From assembly GCA_002346545.1 (NCBI GenBank), contig DEAA01000039.1, forward strand, positions 33,685-49,733: a stretch of 16,049 bases of DNA. Reading direction: 5' to 3'. The notes beneath the pieces are model-generated. The model saw nothing but the letters and a program-made list of their open reading frames with translations, searched no databases and was not told the DNA's origin. Numbering within the stretch: position 1 is the stretch's first letter; each line of letters starts with the position of its first letter. Below are positions 1 through 8,653 of the stretch, in pieces. The translations under genes and the position numbers were made by a program. Source of the stretch: Acidobacteria bacterium UBA2994 (GTDB lineage: Bacteria; Acidobacteriota; Vicinamibacteria; Vicinamibacterales; UBA8438).

Positions 1-1
1 A

Positions 2-271
2 AAGCCGATCCAGTCGACCGAAGGTACGAGCAGTCGCCAAGGGGATCTAGCGGATCAGGCGACGGGAAACAACGAGGTCCACATCCAGCTCAAGCTGAAG
101 CAGACCGACGCCAAGATCCTGCAGGCGATCGAAGAGGCGCTGCGGCGGATCGAGCAGGGGACCTACGGAGTGTGCCGTGACTGCGGTGAGCCGGTGGCAG
201 CAGCCCGGCTTAACGCCATCCCCTGGACGCGGGTCTGTATCACCTGCAAGGAGAAGCAGAGCGCTCGGTGA
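2..271 (+). CDS. DksA/TraR family C4 zinc-finger protein (3' part; 5' end outside window)
   Basis: Frame 2 is open from the left edge to a TGA at 269-271 and gives 89 residues of a C-terminal part. A helical stretch (VHIQLKLKQTDAKILQAIEE) leads to the family hallmark ALRRIEQGTYGVCRDCGE. A four-cysteine zinc finger follows: CRDC, about 17 residues, then CITC, ending KEKQSAR. This spacing and the G-x-Y-G-x-C lead-in are typical of DksA/TraR proteins, which bind the RNA polymerase secondary channel and modulate initiation together with ppGpp. The coiled-coil tip with its acidic residues lies mostly outside the window, so true DksA cannot be separated from a shorter TraR/YocK-like relative. folK follows in the same direction after about 57 bp, so co-transcription is possible. 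The family call is secure; the exact role is not. Confidence 0.9.
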   Translation, partial: KPIQSTEGTSSRQGDLADQATGNNEVHIQLKLKQTDAKILQAIEEALRRIEQGTYGVCRDCGEPVAAARLNAIPWTRVCITCKEKQSAR

Positions 272-328
272 CGCTTCTCTCGGACCTCCGCGGTCCAGAC
301 GTGACCCCGAGCGTGCCAGGTCATGGGC

Positions 329-787
329 ATGTCCCGCACGGCCGCCGTTGCGCTCGGCAGCAATCTCGGTGACCGCGCCGCGCACCTCGCATACGCTGTG
401 GCGAGGCTCAAATCCCTGCTGAGCGATGTTGCGGTTTCCACGTTCATCGAGAACCCGCCGGAGCACGGGGTGCCGGGACCGTCGTTTCTGAATGGCGTGC
501 TGGTCGGCCGGACCGACCTGTCGGCTCGGACCCTGCTCGCGATCCTGCTGGAGATCGAGCAGGAGCGAGGTCGTGAGCGCCGCGAGGCGGGAGCGCCACG
601 CACCCTCGATCTCGACCTCGTGCTCTTGGGCGACCTAGTGCTCGACGAGCCGGGCCTGCAGGTCCCGCATCCCCGGTTTCGTACTCGGACCTTCGTGCTG
701 GGACCGCTTGCCGAGGTCGCGCCGGCGCTGACCGATCCGATGACTGGCGGCAGCATCGAGACGCTGTTCACGAAGCTATCGCGATAA
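329..787 (+). CDS. folK: 2-amino-4-hydroxy-6-hydroxymethyldihydropteridine diphosphokinase (HPPK)
   Basis: HPPK transfers pyrophosphate from ATP to 6-hydroxymethyl-7,8-dihydropterin, the step before dihydropteroate synthase in cytoplasmic folate synthesis. The 152-aa product has the usual single-domain length. Visible signatures are the N-terminal ALGSNLGDR, the ENPPEHGVPGPSFLNGV segment, and the family motif RTLDLDLVLLGD, whose two Asp of DLD bind the two Mg ions. Near the end is VPHPRFRTRTFVLGPLAEVAP. I chose the ATG at 329 because AGG at 318-320 stands 8 nt upstream. The ATG at 323, two codons earlier, is possible but has AGG almost touching it. It lies downstream of the DksA/TraR-like gene on the same strand. 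No folP or folB is in the window. Confidence 0.95.
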   Translation: MSRTAAVALGSNLGDRAAHLAYAVARLKSLLSDVAVSTFIENPPEHGVPGPSFLNGVLVGRTDLSARTLLAILLEIEQERGRERREAGAPRTLDLDLVLLGDLVLDEPGLQVPHPRFRTRTFVLGPLAEVAPALTDPMTGGSIETLFTKLSR

Positions 788-847
788 TATAGCGCCCGGA
801 CCGGTAGGTTCGGACAAGAAGGCCCGTCACTTGTCGTCAGAGAAACC

Positions 848-856
848 GGAGGAGGA
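848..856 (+). promoter_or_regulatory. Strong Shine-Dalgarno site deciding the start at 861
   Basis: GGAGGAGGA stands about 5 nt upstream of the ATG at 861. It is among the best ribosome binding sites in the window and argues for this ATG over the in-frame TTG at 831. Confidence 0.7.
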
Positions 857-860
857 CTGC

Positions 861-1232
861 ATGGGTCGACAGACAGCGCTCGTATGCGGAATGTTTAGCC
901 TGGCTATGGTCACGGTAATGGGACAGACGCCGGACATTGCCGGCACCTGGAACATGACCTTCAATAGCGATCAGGGCTCTCAGGCCGGAACTCTCACGAT
1001 CCAACAGGATGGCGAGGCCTTCTCTGGCTCCATCAGCGGCGACCAGGGTGATCTTCCGTTTGAGGGCGGCACCATCACCGGCAACGCGATCGAGTGGGTG
1101 TTGGAGATTGATGCCGGCGGACAGTTTTTGGAGATCGAGGTACAGGGCACCGTTGACGGCGACGAGATGAGCGGCTCAATCGACTTCGGTGGCTACGGCG
1201 GCGGCGACTGGACGGCCACGCGGGGTGGCTGA
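861..1232 (+). CDS. Small secreted beta-rich protein of unknown function (lipocalin-like 'GTW' fold)
   Basis: The predicted product is 123 aa. Residues 1-21 look like a Sec signal peptide (short charged start, hydrophobic core, likely cut near VMGQT). The mature part begins with IAGTWNMTF. It continues as alternating polar/hydrophobic strands separated by Gly/Asp turns (GTLTIQQDGEAFSGSISGDQG, then GTITGNAIEWVLEI, then VQGTVDGDEMSGSIDFGG), ending in a Gly-rich DWTATRGG. This up-and-down pattern suggests a small beta-barrel exported to the periplasm or cell surface; no catalytic motif is visible. Similar GTW modules occur in acidobacterial secreted proteins, which is my recollection and not a search result. 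The ATG at 861 was chosen because GGAGGAGG lies a few bases upstream; a TTG at 831 in frame has no such support. It is convergent with the permease gene, 15 bp apart. Confidence 0.7.
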   Translation: MGRQTALVCGMFSLAMVTVMGQTPDIAGTWNMTFNSDQGSQAGTLTIQQDGEAFSGSISGDQGDLPFEGGTITGNAIEWVLEIDAGGQFLEIEVQGTVDGDEMSGSIDFGGYGGGDWTATRGG

Positions 1233-1247
1233 GCCGACCGAGGGGAC

Positions 1248-2474
<1,227 letters not shown>

Positions 2475-2480
2475 GGTCGG

Positions 2481-3329
2481 CTACTTTCGGCTGGAGACTG
2501 GCGATCGGTCGATGTCCTGGTCAATCTTGTCGAACGTTGACGGCCCGCCGGGCGGCGAAGCGAGAGGGTTGGCCTCGTCGTCACCGTCTTCTTCCGCTGG
2601 CAGCGCCGCGAGTTCGTCGGCGGCCATCCGGCGTACAGCGTTTGGTTTGTCGTCCACGATCTTGCCGTCACGAAACACGATGATTCGGGTGCCGTACTCC
2701 GCGATGTCCTGCTCGTGGGTGATGAGGAGCACGGTGATCCCGCGTTCCGTGTTTAGTCGCTGAAAGATATCCATCACCTCTACGCTGGTACGGCTATCGA
2801 GGTTGCCGGTGGGCTCATCGGCCAGGAGGATTGCCGGCTTATTGATAAGCGCGCGGGCGATCGCGACACGTTGCTGCTGGCCGCCCGAAAGCTGGTTCGG
2901 ATAGTGCCCCATCCGGTCGCCGAGACCGACGGACTCGAGTGCTTCCTGGGCCAGTCGATGCCGCTCTTTGCCGCGGATGCCGTCACCGTTGTAGAGCAGC
3001 GGGAGCTCAACGTTGTCTAGCGCGCTCGTACGGGCGAGCAGATTGAAGCCCTGGAACACGAAGCCGATCTTCCGATTACGGACCTCTGCCAGAGCGTTCT
3101 TAGACAGCGTGGAGACGTCATGCCCGTCTAGCACGTAACTGCCGTTGGTGGGACGGTCGAGGCAGCCCAAGATATGCATGAAGGTCGACTTCCCAGAGCC
3201 TGATGGGCCGATGACGGCCACGAACTCGCCTTTGGCGATCCCGACCGAGACCCCGCGGAGTGCCCGTACCTGGATCTCGCCGAGGTCGTAGACCTTGGTT
3301 ATGTCCTGGACGGAGATGCTCGGCGTCAT
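2481..3329 (-). CDS. MacB/LolD-type ABC transporter ATP-binding protein
   Basis: This is the cytoplasmic ATPase partner of the following permease. All nucleotide-binding motifs are present over 282 aa: Walker [10 protein letters not shown] at 41-49, Q-loop VFQGFNLL with Gln93, signature LSGGQQQR at 147-154, Walker [13 protein letters not shown] at 167-178, and H-loop His205 in LLITHEQD. The motif set GNLDSRTS and the phrase [11 protein letters not shown] are typical of the MacB/LolD/FtsE branch. The usual domain ends near residue 230. About 50 extra residues follow, first acidic ([10 protein letters not shown]) then Pro/Ser-rich, and look disordered. The gene starts 5 bp after the adaptor stop and ends 6 bp before the permease start, so the three are almost certainly co-translated. 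It is a likely active ATPase; substrate not predictable. Confidence 0.94.
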   Translation of the reverse strand: MTPSISVQDITKVYDLGEIQVRALRGVSVGIAKGEFVAVIGPSGSGKSTFMHILGCLDRPTNGSYVLDGHDVSTLSKNALAEVRNRKIGFVFQGFNLLARTSALDNVELPLLYNGDGIRGKERHRLAQEALESVGLGDRMGHYPNQLSGGQQQRVAIARALINKPAILLADEPTGNLDSRTSVEVMDIFQRLNTERGITVLLITHEQDIAEYGTRIIVFRDGKIVDDKPNAVRRMAADELAALPAEEDGDDEANPLASPPGGPSTFDKIDQDIDRSPVSSRK

Positions 3330-3334
3330 CGCTA

Positions 3335-5083
3335 CTACCGCCGGCGGCCCCGGCCGAACTGTGGCATCAAAGGCGATCGCGCGCCTCCGCCGGGCCCCTC
3401 GACGGAGCTGCCGTCGGGGGTGGTGACACCGGTGACCAACTGCGCACCTTCACTGACGCCGGCCCTGGACGGCCGCGAGGGGGGAGCCTGTCTCGATTGG
3501 TCGGCTTCCAGCTGCGCGACCAGCTGCGCGAGATTACGGCGGGTCTCACCGTCCTCAAGCGCCGTGATCTGTCCACGCAACTCGGTAATTTGTGGGTCCG
3601 GCTCAGGTTGAGCCGCAGCAAGTCGGTCCTCAGAGGCCCGGAGTAGCTCCGTCGCCGTCCCATCGGTGACGCCGAGTCGGACGTCGACCGCCTGGAGCTG
3701 GTCGCCTTGCATGACCCAGACGCGGCCGGTCGATTCGTTCACCTCAATCGGGGCGAAGAGGGCGTCGATCGTTGTGGCGCCTCGGTCGACTGCCGCGACA
3801 GCCGTCTCATTCGTGTTCCCCCGCCGCCGTCCGCTGGCGCCCCGTCCACCGCGGCCACTCGGGCCGCCCCGGCCACCGCCACGTGCCGCGAAGAACTCGG
3901 CGCGCTGCTGGGGGCTCATGTTCTGCATCTGCTGACGAAAGGCCTGCCGCTCGGCGTCGCTCATGTCACCGAAGCCGCCCCGGCCGCCGCCCCCCGCACC
4001 GCTACGGCTTTCTTCGCCCCGGCCGCCCCCCGCACCGCTACGGCCTCCTTCGTCTCGGCCGCCAGGATTGCCGGCCCCGCCGCCACGCTGCAGGATGTCC
4101 GGTACCGGTTGATTCAGAGCGGCGAACATCTCAGGGGTGGGGCGGAAGCGCAGGGCGCTGTTCGGTACGCGCAGGACGTCTTCGCGGCGAGAGATCTCCA
4201 GGGTGACAGTCGCGGTCATCCCGGGTTTGAGCTTGAGCTCGTTGTTGGGTACGTCGATGACTGTAGCGTAGGTCACGACGTTCTGTACGACCACAGGTTC
4301 GAGGCGAATCTGTGACACTGTGCCGGTGAACTCCTCGGCGGCGTAGGCATCGACGGTGAACGTGACATCCTGCCCGGGGCGGATCCGGCCGACGTCAGAC
4401 TCGTCGATGTTGGCAATGACCTGCATCTTGGTCAAATCCGCGGCGATGATAAAGAGTTCGGGCGCGGACATGCTGGCGGCGACGGTTTGACCGACATCCA
4501 CCTGTCGCGCAATAACGATGCCATCGATCGGAGCGGTAATGACGGTGTGTCCGAGGTTAACCTCGTTCTGATTCAGTGAGGCGCGTGACTGGGTTACGCT
4601 TGCCTCGGATGATTTGAGCTGGGCCGCGGCCGCTCTCACCGACACCTGCGCCGCGTCGAGCTCGGAGTCCGCGATCAGGTCACGGCTGGCGAGATTTTCA
4701 GAGCGAGCAAGCTGGGTCTCGGCATCTTCGAGCGTCACCCGCAACCGCTCGACATCGGCCTCAGCCCGGGCCAGGTTCGCTTGAGCCTGCTCGATCTGCG
4801 TCTCGAACAATGAGGGCTCGAGCCTTGCTATGACGTCGCTCTCGCGGACGATTGAATTGAAGTCGGCATACAGCTCTTCGATGATGCCGGAGACCTGGCT
4901 GCCTACCTGAACCGTGGTCACGGCCTCGAGGGTGCCGGTGGCGCCGACTGTGTCAACCACGTCGCCGCGGTTAAGCAGTACGGTGCTGACTTCTGGTACG
5001 AACTCGGTGGTTCGAAATCCGAGATAGCCATAGGCGGTCAAGCCGGCGCCAACGAGCAGGACAAGCACAAGCAGTTTCTTCAT
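3335..5083 (-). CDS. MacA/HlyD-family periplasmic adaptor with Gly/Arg-rich and coiled-coil inserts
   Basis: The adaptor bridges the inner-membrane ABC permease to the TolC channel. Residues 1-22 (MKKLLVLVLLVGAGLTAYGY) form a membrane anchor or signal. The first lipoyl half is at about 45-90 (GTLEAVTTVQVGSQVSGII), a coiled-coil hairpin at about 92-175, and the second lipoyl half (ITAPIDGIVIARQVDVGQTV) at about 182-202. A beta-barrel and VPNSALRF segment run to about 315. At 582 aa it is well above the roughly 370-430 aa usual for MacA. The excess comes from a Gly/Arg-rich stretch at about 333-422, with SDAERQAFRQQM and SPQQRAEFFAARG inside it, and a Glu/Gln-rich helix at about 495-530. The tail is also Gly/Pro/Arg-rich. 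I chose the ATG at 5083 over an in-frame TTG at 5092 because GAGGG lies 9 nt upstream and MKKLL makes a normal signal start. Confidence 0.92.
   Translation of the reverse strand: MKKLLVLVLLVGAGLTAYGYLGFRTTEFVPEVSTVLLNRGDVVDTVGATGTLEAVTTVQVGSQVSGIIEELYADFNSIVRESDVIARLEPSLFETQIEQAQANLARAEADVERLRVTLEDAETQLARSENLASRDLIADSELDAAQVSVRAAAAQLKSSEASVTQSRASLNQNEVNLGHTVITAPIDGIVIARQVDVGQTVAASMSAPELFIIAADLTKMQVIANIDESDVGRIRPGQDVTFTVDAYAAEEFTGTVSQIRLEPVVVQNVVTYATVIDVPNNELKLKPGMTATVTLEISRREDVLRVPNSALRFRPTPEMFAALNQPVPDILQRGGGAGNPGGRDEGGRSGAGGGRGEESRSGAGGGGRGGFGDMSDAERQAFRQQMQNMSPQQRAEFFAARGGGRGGPSGRGGRGASGRRRGNTNETAVAAVDRGATTIDALFAPIEVNESTGRVWVMQGDQLQAVDVRLGVTDGTATELLRASEDRLAAAQPEPDPQITELRGQITALEDGETRRNLAQLVAQLEADQSRQAPPSRPSRAGVSEGAQLVTGVTTPDGSSVEGPGGGARSPLMPQFGRGRRR
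3978..4052 (-). repeat. Imperfect tandem duplication inside the adaptor gene
   Basis: Two adjacent copies of 39 and 36 bp (3978-4016 and 4017-4052) differ by one 3-bp indel and two substitutions. They encode two successive units of the form SRSGAGGG(G)RG in the Gly/Arg-rich insert. The indel keeps frame, which fits repeat expansion by slippage within a coding region. The copies are CG-rich and strand-skewed. Confidence 0.85.
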
Positions 5084-5130
5084 GGGGTGCAACCCTCGCT
5101 AGATGGGTCTGGCGTTGGTGATGATCGCAT

Positions 5131-6762
5131 CTATTGAATAATCTGAATCCCCGCCGAAGACAGCGACGTACGCTGCACCCGGTCGAGTTCCACGAGCGCT
5201 TTCTGTTGGTCCAGGATGGCCCGGAGCTCCGTGTCTTGCGCTGTGGCGAGGTCCCGCTGCGCCTGCACCACGAAGAAATTCGTAGTCAGACCGGCGTCGA
5301 ACCGGGTCTGTTCCGCCGCCAGCTGCTCCTCTGCCAGTTCCCGTGCCGCGGTGGCGGCTTCGATGCGGCGCTCGATGGCCCGAATCTGGACCACCGCGTT
5401 GGTGACCTCGGTGGCCACCTGCAGCTGCAGCTGGCTCAACTGAGCCTGGACTTGCTGCGTCTGCAGCCGTGCCCTGGCATAGGCGGCGTCGGCCGCGCTC
5501 TGGCCCAGCGGATAGCTGACGTTCAACTGCACGGTCCATGCCGGGAAGTCGGCATCGAACATCTGGTTGAATGCATCGCCGGGTCCACCAGGGATCTCTG
5601 TCATGACCGCCCCGCCGAGTCCCGTCCGCAAGAAACGAGTGCCGCCCTGTCCCTGCAGTTGATAGGACGCCGTGAGGTCTACCGCCGGCAGCCGGTTGTT
5701 ACTCATGGCCGAAAGGTTAACCTCGTTGATGTCCAGCTGCCTGCGTGAGCGGGCGATGTCGGTGCGTTGATCGATGGCCGCGCGAACCGCCTGCTCGAGG
5801 TCGATGGGTTCGGGTGATAGGTTGGGAAGGTCTACCGGATTGATGGTGGCCGTCCAGAACTCGTCTTGTGTGCTATCGACAACGAGCTGCTTCAGTGCCA
5901 GCTCAGCCACCGCAAGCGACTGTTCGGCCGCGGCTAGCGATTGACGACGTGCCGCGGCCTCCGAACGCGCCTGCACCACGTCGATCGGGGCCAGGGTGCC
6001 GATCTCGACGCGGGCCTCGTTGTCGCGGATGAGTTCTTCGGCTAGATCTAGCGCCTGCTGCTGCACTGCAAGGTTCTGGGTCGCGTACACCAGGTCCCAG
6101 TAGGCGTTCCGTACCTCGGATACGGTGTTAGTGATTGCCTGCCTGAGGTCGATGTCGGCGATGTCACGGTTGATGCGGGTGACCTGAATTTGCTGGCGAG
6201 TGGGGTCGATCTTGAACCCTCGGAGCAATGGCTGGGTATACGACGCCTGGAACGACGAGCGATAACTGGGGTTGAAACTCGAGAAGAAGTTCGTTGAGGC
6301 ACTGCGGTTGTTGTTGAAGTTGAGCGTGTAGTTGCCGCCCCCCCACTCGACCGCCTGGCTCATGCCGCCGTTGTAGACCGCGGTGTCGCTCACGATGGAT
6401 TCACCACCGTCTAGCTGGGTCGAGGACGGGTTGGTTCTGGAGGAACTGCTCAGGTTTGAGTTGAGCGTCGGGAGATAAGCGGACCGCTGCTGAGCTAGGG
6501 TCAGGTCGAAGACCTGAGGGCTGAGGCGCTGGACCGCTAGATCGAGGTTGCGCTCGAGCGCCCGGGCGACCGCGTCGTCGAGAGTCAGGTTTACCTGTGG
6601 ACCGGCGCCAGGGACCTGGACCGCCGCCAATCGGGCCGTCGCCTGCGCGACGAGGTTTTCGATGGCCGGGTCAGGCTGCGGCTGGGCCGTGGCCGGCGTA
6701 GCGACCAACACGAGGGTGGTGAGACTCAGGACGGAACCATTACGAAGAAAGCGCATCGACAT
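5131..6762 (-). CDS. TolC-family outer-membrane efflux channel
   Basis: The product is 543 aa. Residues 1-26 form a signal peptide ending ATPATA before QPQPD. Two OEP repeats follow, each a pair of long helices with beta segments. The first contains AVARALERNLDLAVQ at about 64-78, the beta region at about 130-180, and the helical pair YWDLVYATQNLAVQQQALDL to about 290 with the VEIGTLAPIDVVQARSE turn. The second contains ALDQRT-like AAIDQRTDIARSRRQLDINE, beta strands at about 360-420, and helices from about 425 to 530 with FDAGLTTNFFVVQAQRDLA. These G-x-(L/A)-x-x-x-D/N-x-x-x-A turns are diagnostic for TolC proteins, trimeric channels crossing the outer membrane and periplasm. AGGAGC lies just upstream of the ATG at 6762; an ATG two codons later is also possible. 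It sits 47 bp upstream of the adaptor start. Confidence 0.95.
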   Translation of the reverse strand: MSMRFLRNGSVLSLTTLVLVATPATAQPQPDPAIENLVAQATARLAAVQVPGAGPQVNLTLDDAVARALERNLDLAVQRLSPQVFDLTLAQQRSAYLPTLNSNLSSSSRTNPSSTQLDGGESIVSDTAVYNGGMSQAVEWGGGNYTLNFNNNRSASTNFFSSFNPSYRSSFQASYTQPLLRGFKIDPTRQQIQVTRINRDIADIDLRQAITNTVSEVRNAYWDLVYATQNLAVQQQALDLAEELIRDNEARVEIGTLAPIDVVQARSEAAARRQSLAAAEQSLAVAELALKQLVVDSTQDEFWTATINPVDLPNLSPEPIDLEQAVRAAIDQRTDIARSRRQLDINEVNLSAMSNNRLPAVDLTASYQLQGQGGTRFLRTGLGGAVMTEIPGGPGDAFNQMFDADFPAWTVQLNVSYPLGQSAADAAYARARLQTQQVQAQLSQLQLQVATEVTNAVVQIRAIERRIEAATAARELAEEQLAAEQTRFDAGLTTNFFVVQAQRDLATAQDTELRAILDQQKALVELDRVQRTSLSSAGIQIIQ

Positions 6763-6888
6763 TAGCTCCTAATACATTCGCTGGGCGCGGGCGGTCTCGG
6801 AAGAGTCGCCACGAACCAATGATGTAGACCCGCTGAATCGAGTCCCTACTCCAAAAGGTGCTTCGGAGAAATTGGGCCATCCGGCAGA

Positions 6889-7353
6889 CTAGCACCGCCG
6901 TTGAGGGCTCTGGTCGTTAGCCCCAGACAAGTTCTCCCACCACTCCTTCAGCGCGGTGCGCTGGTTCGAGCTCAGGACGCGATACATGCGGAAGACCATG
7001 AGGGTTCGCGTCTTGCGAAGCTCGCTGCGTGCCGCTTCCACTCGATCGACCTGGCGGGTCACGTCGAGCTCGGAGATAGTCAGATTGGCAATCATCTTCG
7101 ACAGCGTCCGTTCTTCGGCGTTCAGTCGGCGCCAGGATTCACGCTGCTTGGGGCGGGTCTGTCCGTAGATCTCTTCCAATCGGGCGGACTGGTCCTCGCG
7201 AAGCTCTAGCATCGCCTTGACCTCGTCCGACTTCCACCAGCGCTGGGGGGGGCGTCGCTGCTCGGAGGCAACGGCCGCGGTGGCCAGCATAGTCCAGGCG
7301 TATAGCACGACCGTGGCGAACCCTACGTACCGCATTCGCGTATCTCTCGACAT
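6889..7353 (-). CDS. Spy/CpxP-like small periplasmic helical protein
   Basis: A signal peptide is clear (MRYVGFATVVLYAWTMLATA, cut near VAS-EQ). The mature part is all-helical and highly charged: WWKSDEVKAMLELREDQSARLEEIYGQ, ERTLSKMIANLTISELDVTR, and VLSSNQRTALKEWWENL. The motifs LREDQSARLEEI and LSSNQRTALKEW match the LTxxQ-type repeats of Spy/CpxP/CnrX proteins, ATP-independent periplasmic chaperones or metal/stress sensors. In many genomes they are encoded next to ECF sigma factors or efflux systems, which matches the setting here between a sigma/anti-sigma pair and a tripartite pump. Three in-frame ATGs (7374, 7353, 7335) are possible. I use 7353 because it gives a normal n-region; 7335 is equally good for secretion, and 7374 gives a long leader. 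Chaperone versus sensor cannot be told from sequence. Confidence 0.75.
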   Translation of the reverse strand: MSRDTRMRYVGFATVVLYAWTMLATAAVASEQRRPPQRWWKSDEVKAMLELREDQSARLEEIYGQTRPKQRESWRRLNAEERTLSKMIANLTISELDVTRQVDRVEAARSELRKTRTLMVFRMYRVLSSNQRTALKEWWENLSGANDQSPQRRC

Positions 7354-7405
7354 TACAGAGGAGTTCCCACCCATTCTCGCAATACTGGCCGAAAACCGGA
7401 AACGT

Positions 7406-8653
7406 TTACTCGGAAGCGCCTGATTCGGCGAATTGGCCCAGCCGCTCGATAACTTGTCCGACGACCGAGTCTGGAGTGGACGCTCCGGCGGTCAGGCCAA
7501 CGGCCAGCGTACCGTCGGGAAGCCAGTCGGACGATAATGTTTCCTCGGCGCTGAGGCTGGTGGGGGGCGTAGTGCCGTCCACCGGACGGTGGCGAATGTC
7601 CCCGGCCGACACGAGGCAGCTCGCATCAGCGATGTGGTAGGTCGTGACGCGTCGATCCGCTAGGCGGGCTAGGTTCTTCGTGTTGCTGCTGTTGTAGCCG
7701 CCAATCACGATCATGAGGTCGAGATCGTGGCGTTCGAGCAGGACCGTCACGGCATCTTGGCGGTCCTGGGTGGCGCTGCAGATGGTGTCGAAGGCGCGGT
7801 AGTGCGCGTCGAGGTTGGCGCTTCCGTAGCGGTCGAGCATCGCCTGGAGAACCATGTCGCCGATCGCCAGGGACTCGGACATCAGCATGGTGGTCTGGTT
7901 GGCCAGACCGACCCGCTCGAGGTCCCGCACCGGGTCGAAATTCGGAGAGACGGCGTTCGAAAAGCGAGCCATGAATGCATTGGCGTCACCGCCTTTGCGA
8001 ATGAAGTCGCACACCAAGTCGGCTTCTTCCCGGTCGAGAACGACGAGCGACCGTCCTCCGGGATACTGGAAGACCTGAGATGCGGTCGCCTGGGTTTCTT
8101 CGTGCCTCACCTTCCCGTGGATGATGGCGGTGTAACCATCACGGGCATACTGCAAAACGTTTTTCCAGACGTTCAGCACCGAACCGCACGTGGTGTCCAC
8201 CAGCGTGCACCCCTGCCGCTGCAGCTGCGCCAGCATCGAGATGGTCACGCCGAAGGCTGGCAGGATCACGACGTCGCCGGTGCCTAGTCGGTCGGCGTCG
8301 GCATCTGGGTCGCTCAGGAAACGGATGCCTGCCGCGCGAAGCCGATGGTTGACCTGGGGATTGTGGATGATCTCGCCGGTCAAATAGATGGACCGGTCCG
8401 GGAATCGACGCCGGGTTTGATAGGCGTAGTCGACCGCCCGGTCAACTCCGTAGCAGAAGCCGAATTCGGTTGCGAGATGCAGCCGAAGGCGCCCGTGCCG
8501 CCACTGATAGTCGTCTGCCCGGACCTGGTCGATAAGGGCGCTGTGGTAGTCGGAGGCCAGCTGCTCGGCTACTTCGTGCTTAAGCGCCAGTCCCTTTCGA
8601 AATATGGGTGCCGGGATGGCGCGAGCGGCGTCGGAGGAGGAGCCGGAAGTCAC
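7406..8653 (-). CDS. ispH: 4-hydroxy-3-methylbut-2-enyl diphosphate reductase, long plant/cyanobacterial type
   Basis: IspH is the last enzyme of the MEP pathway and reduces HMBPP to IPP and DMAPP using a 4Fe-4S cluster. The 415-aa product has the cluster cysteines Cys67 (FGFCYGVDRA), Cys156 (VDTTCGSV) and Cys292 (DTICSATQDRQDA), plus GEIIHNPQVN, IHGKVRHEET and GGYNSSNTKNL for substrate binding. The N-terminal part (RKGLALKHEVAEQLASDYHS) and the long spacer with VCDFI and GLANQTTMLMSE are those of the roughly 400-aa plant/cyanobacterial subtype, not the roughly 315-aa E. coli form. The start is GTG at 8653: it lies in GTGA overlapping the anti-sigma stop by 4 bp and is in frame. The open frame continues upstream to about 9343 but that part is a shadow of the anti-sigma gene. 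No other MEP gene is nearby. Confidence 0.93.
   Translation of the reverse strand: MTSGSSSDAARAIPAPIFRKGLALKHEVAEQLASDYHSALIDQVRADDYQWRHGRLRLHLATEFGFCYGVDRAVDYAYQTRRRFPDRSIYLTGEIIHNPQVNHRLRAAGIRFLSDPDADADRLGTGDVVILPAFGVTISMLAQLQRQGCTLVDTTCGSVLNVWKNVLQYARDGYTAIIHGKVRHEETQATASQVFQYPGGRSLVVLDREEADLVCDFIRKGGDANAFMARFSNAVSPNFDPVRDLERVGLANQTTMLMSESLAIGDMVLQAMLDRYGSANLDAHYRAFDTICSATQDRQDAVTVLLERHDLDLMIVIGGYNSSNTKNLARLADRRVTTYHIADASCLVSAGDIRHRPVDGTTPPTSLSAEETLSSDWLPDGTLAVGLTAGASTPDSVVGQVIERLGQFAESGASE

Noticed and set aside
782..797. AT-rich GATAATATAG considered as a -10 box for the secreted beta protein
   Set aside because: It overlaps the folK stop and no acceptable -35 is found at 16-18 bp; composition alone is not sufficient.
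3707..4315. Long + strand open frames opposite the adaptor gene
   Set aside because: They are Pro/Ala/Arg-rich complements of the Gly/Arg-rich adaptor coding region, a usual artefact of high GC, with no recognisable domain or ribosome site.
6838..6866. Weak hairpin CTCC...GGAG between the Spy-like gene and tolC, considered as a terminator
   Set aside because: Only four strong pairs with an internal mismatch and no following U-run on the - strand; not enough to call a terminator.
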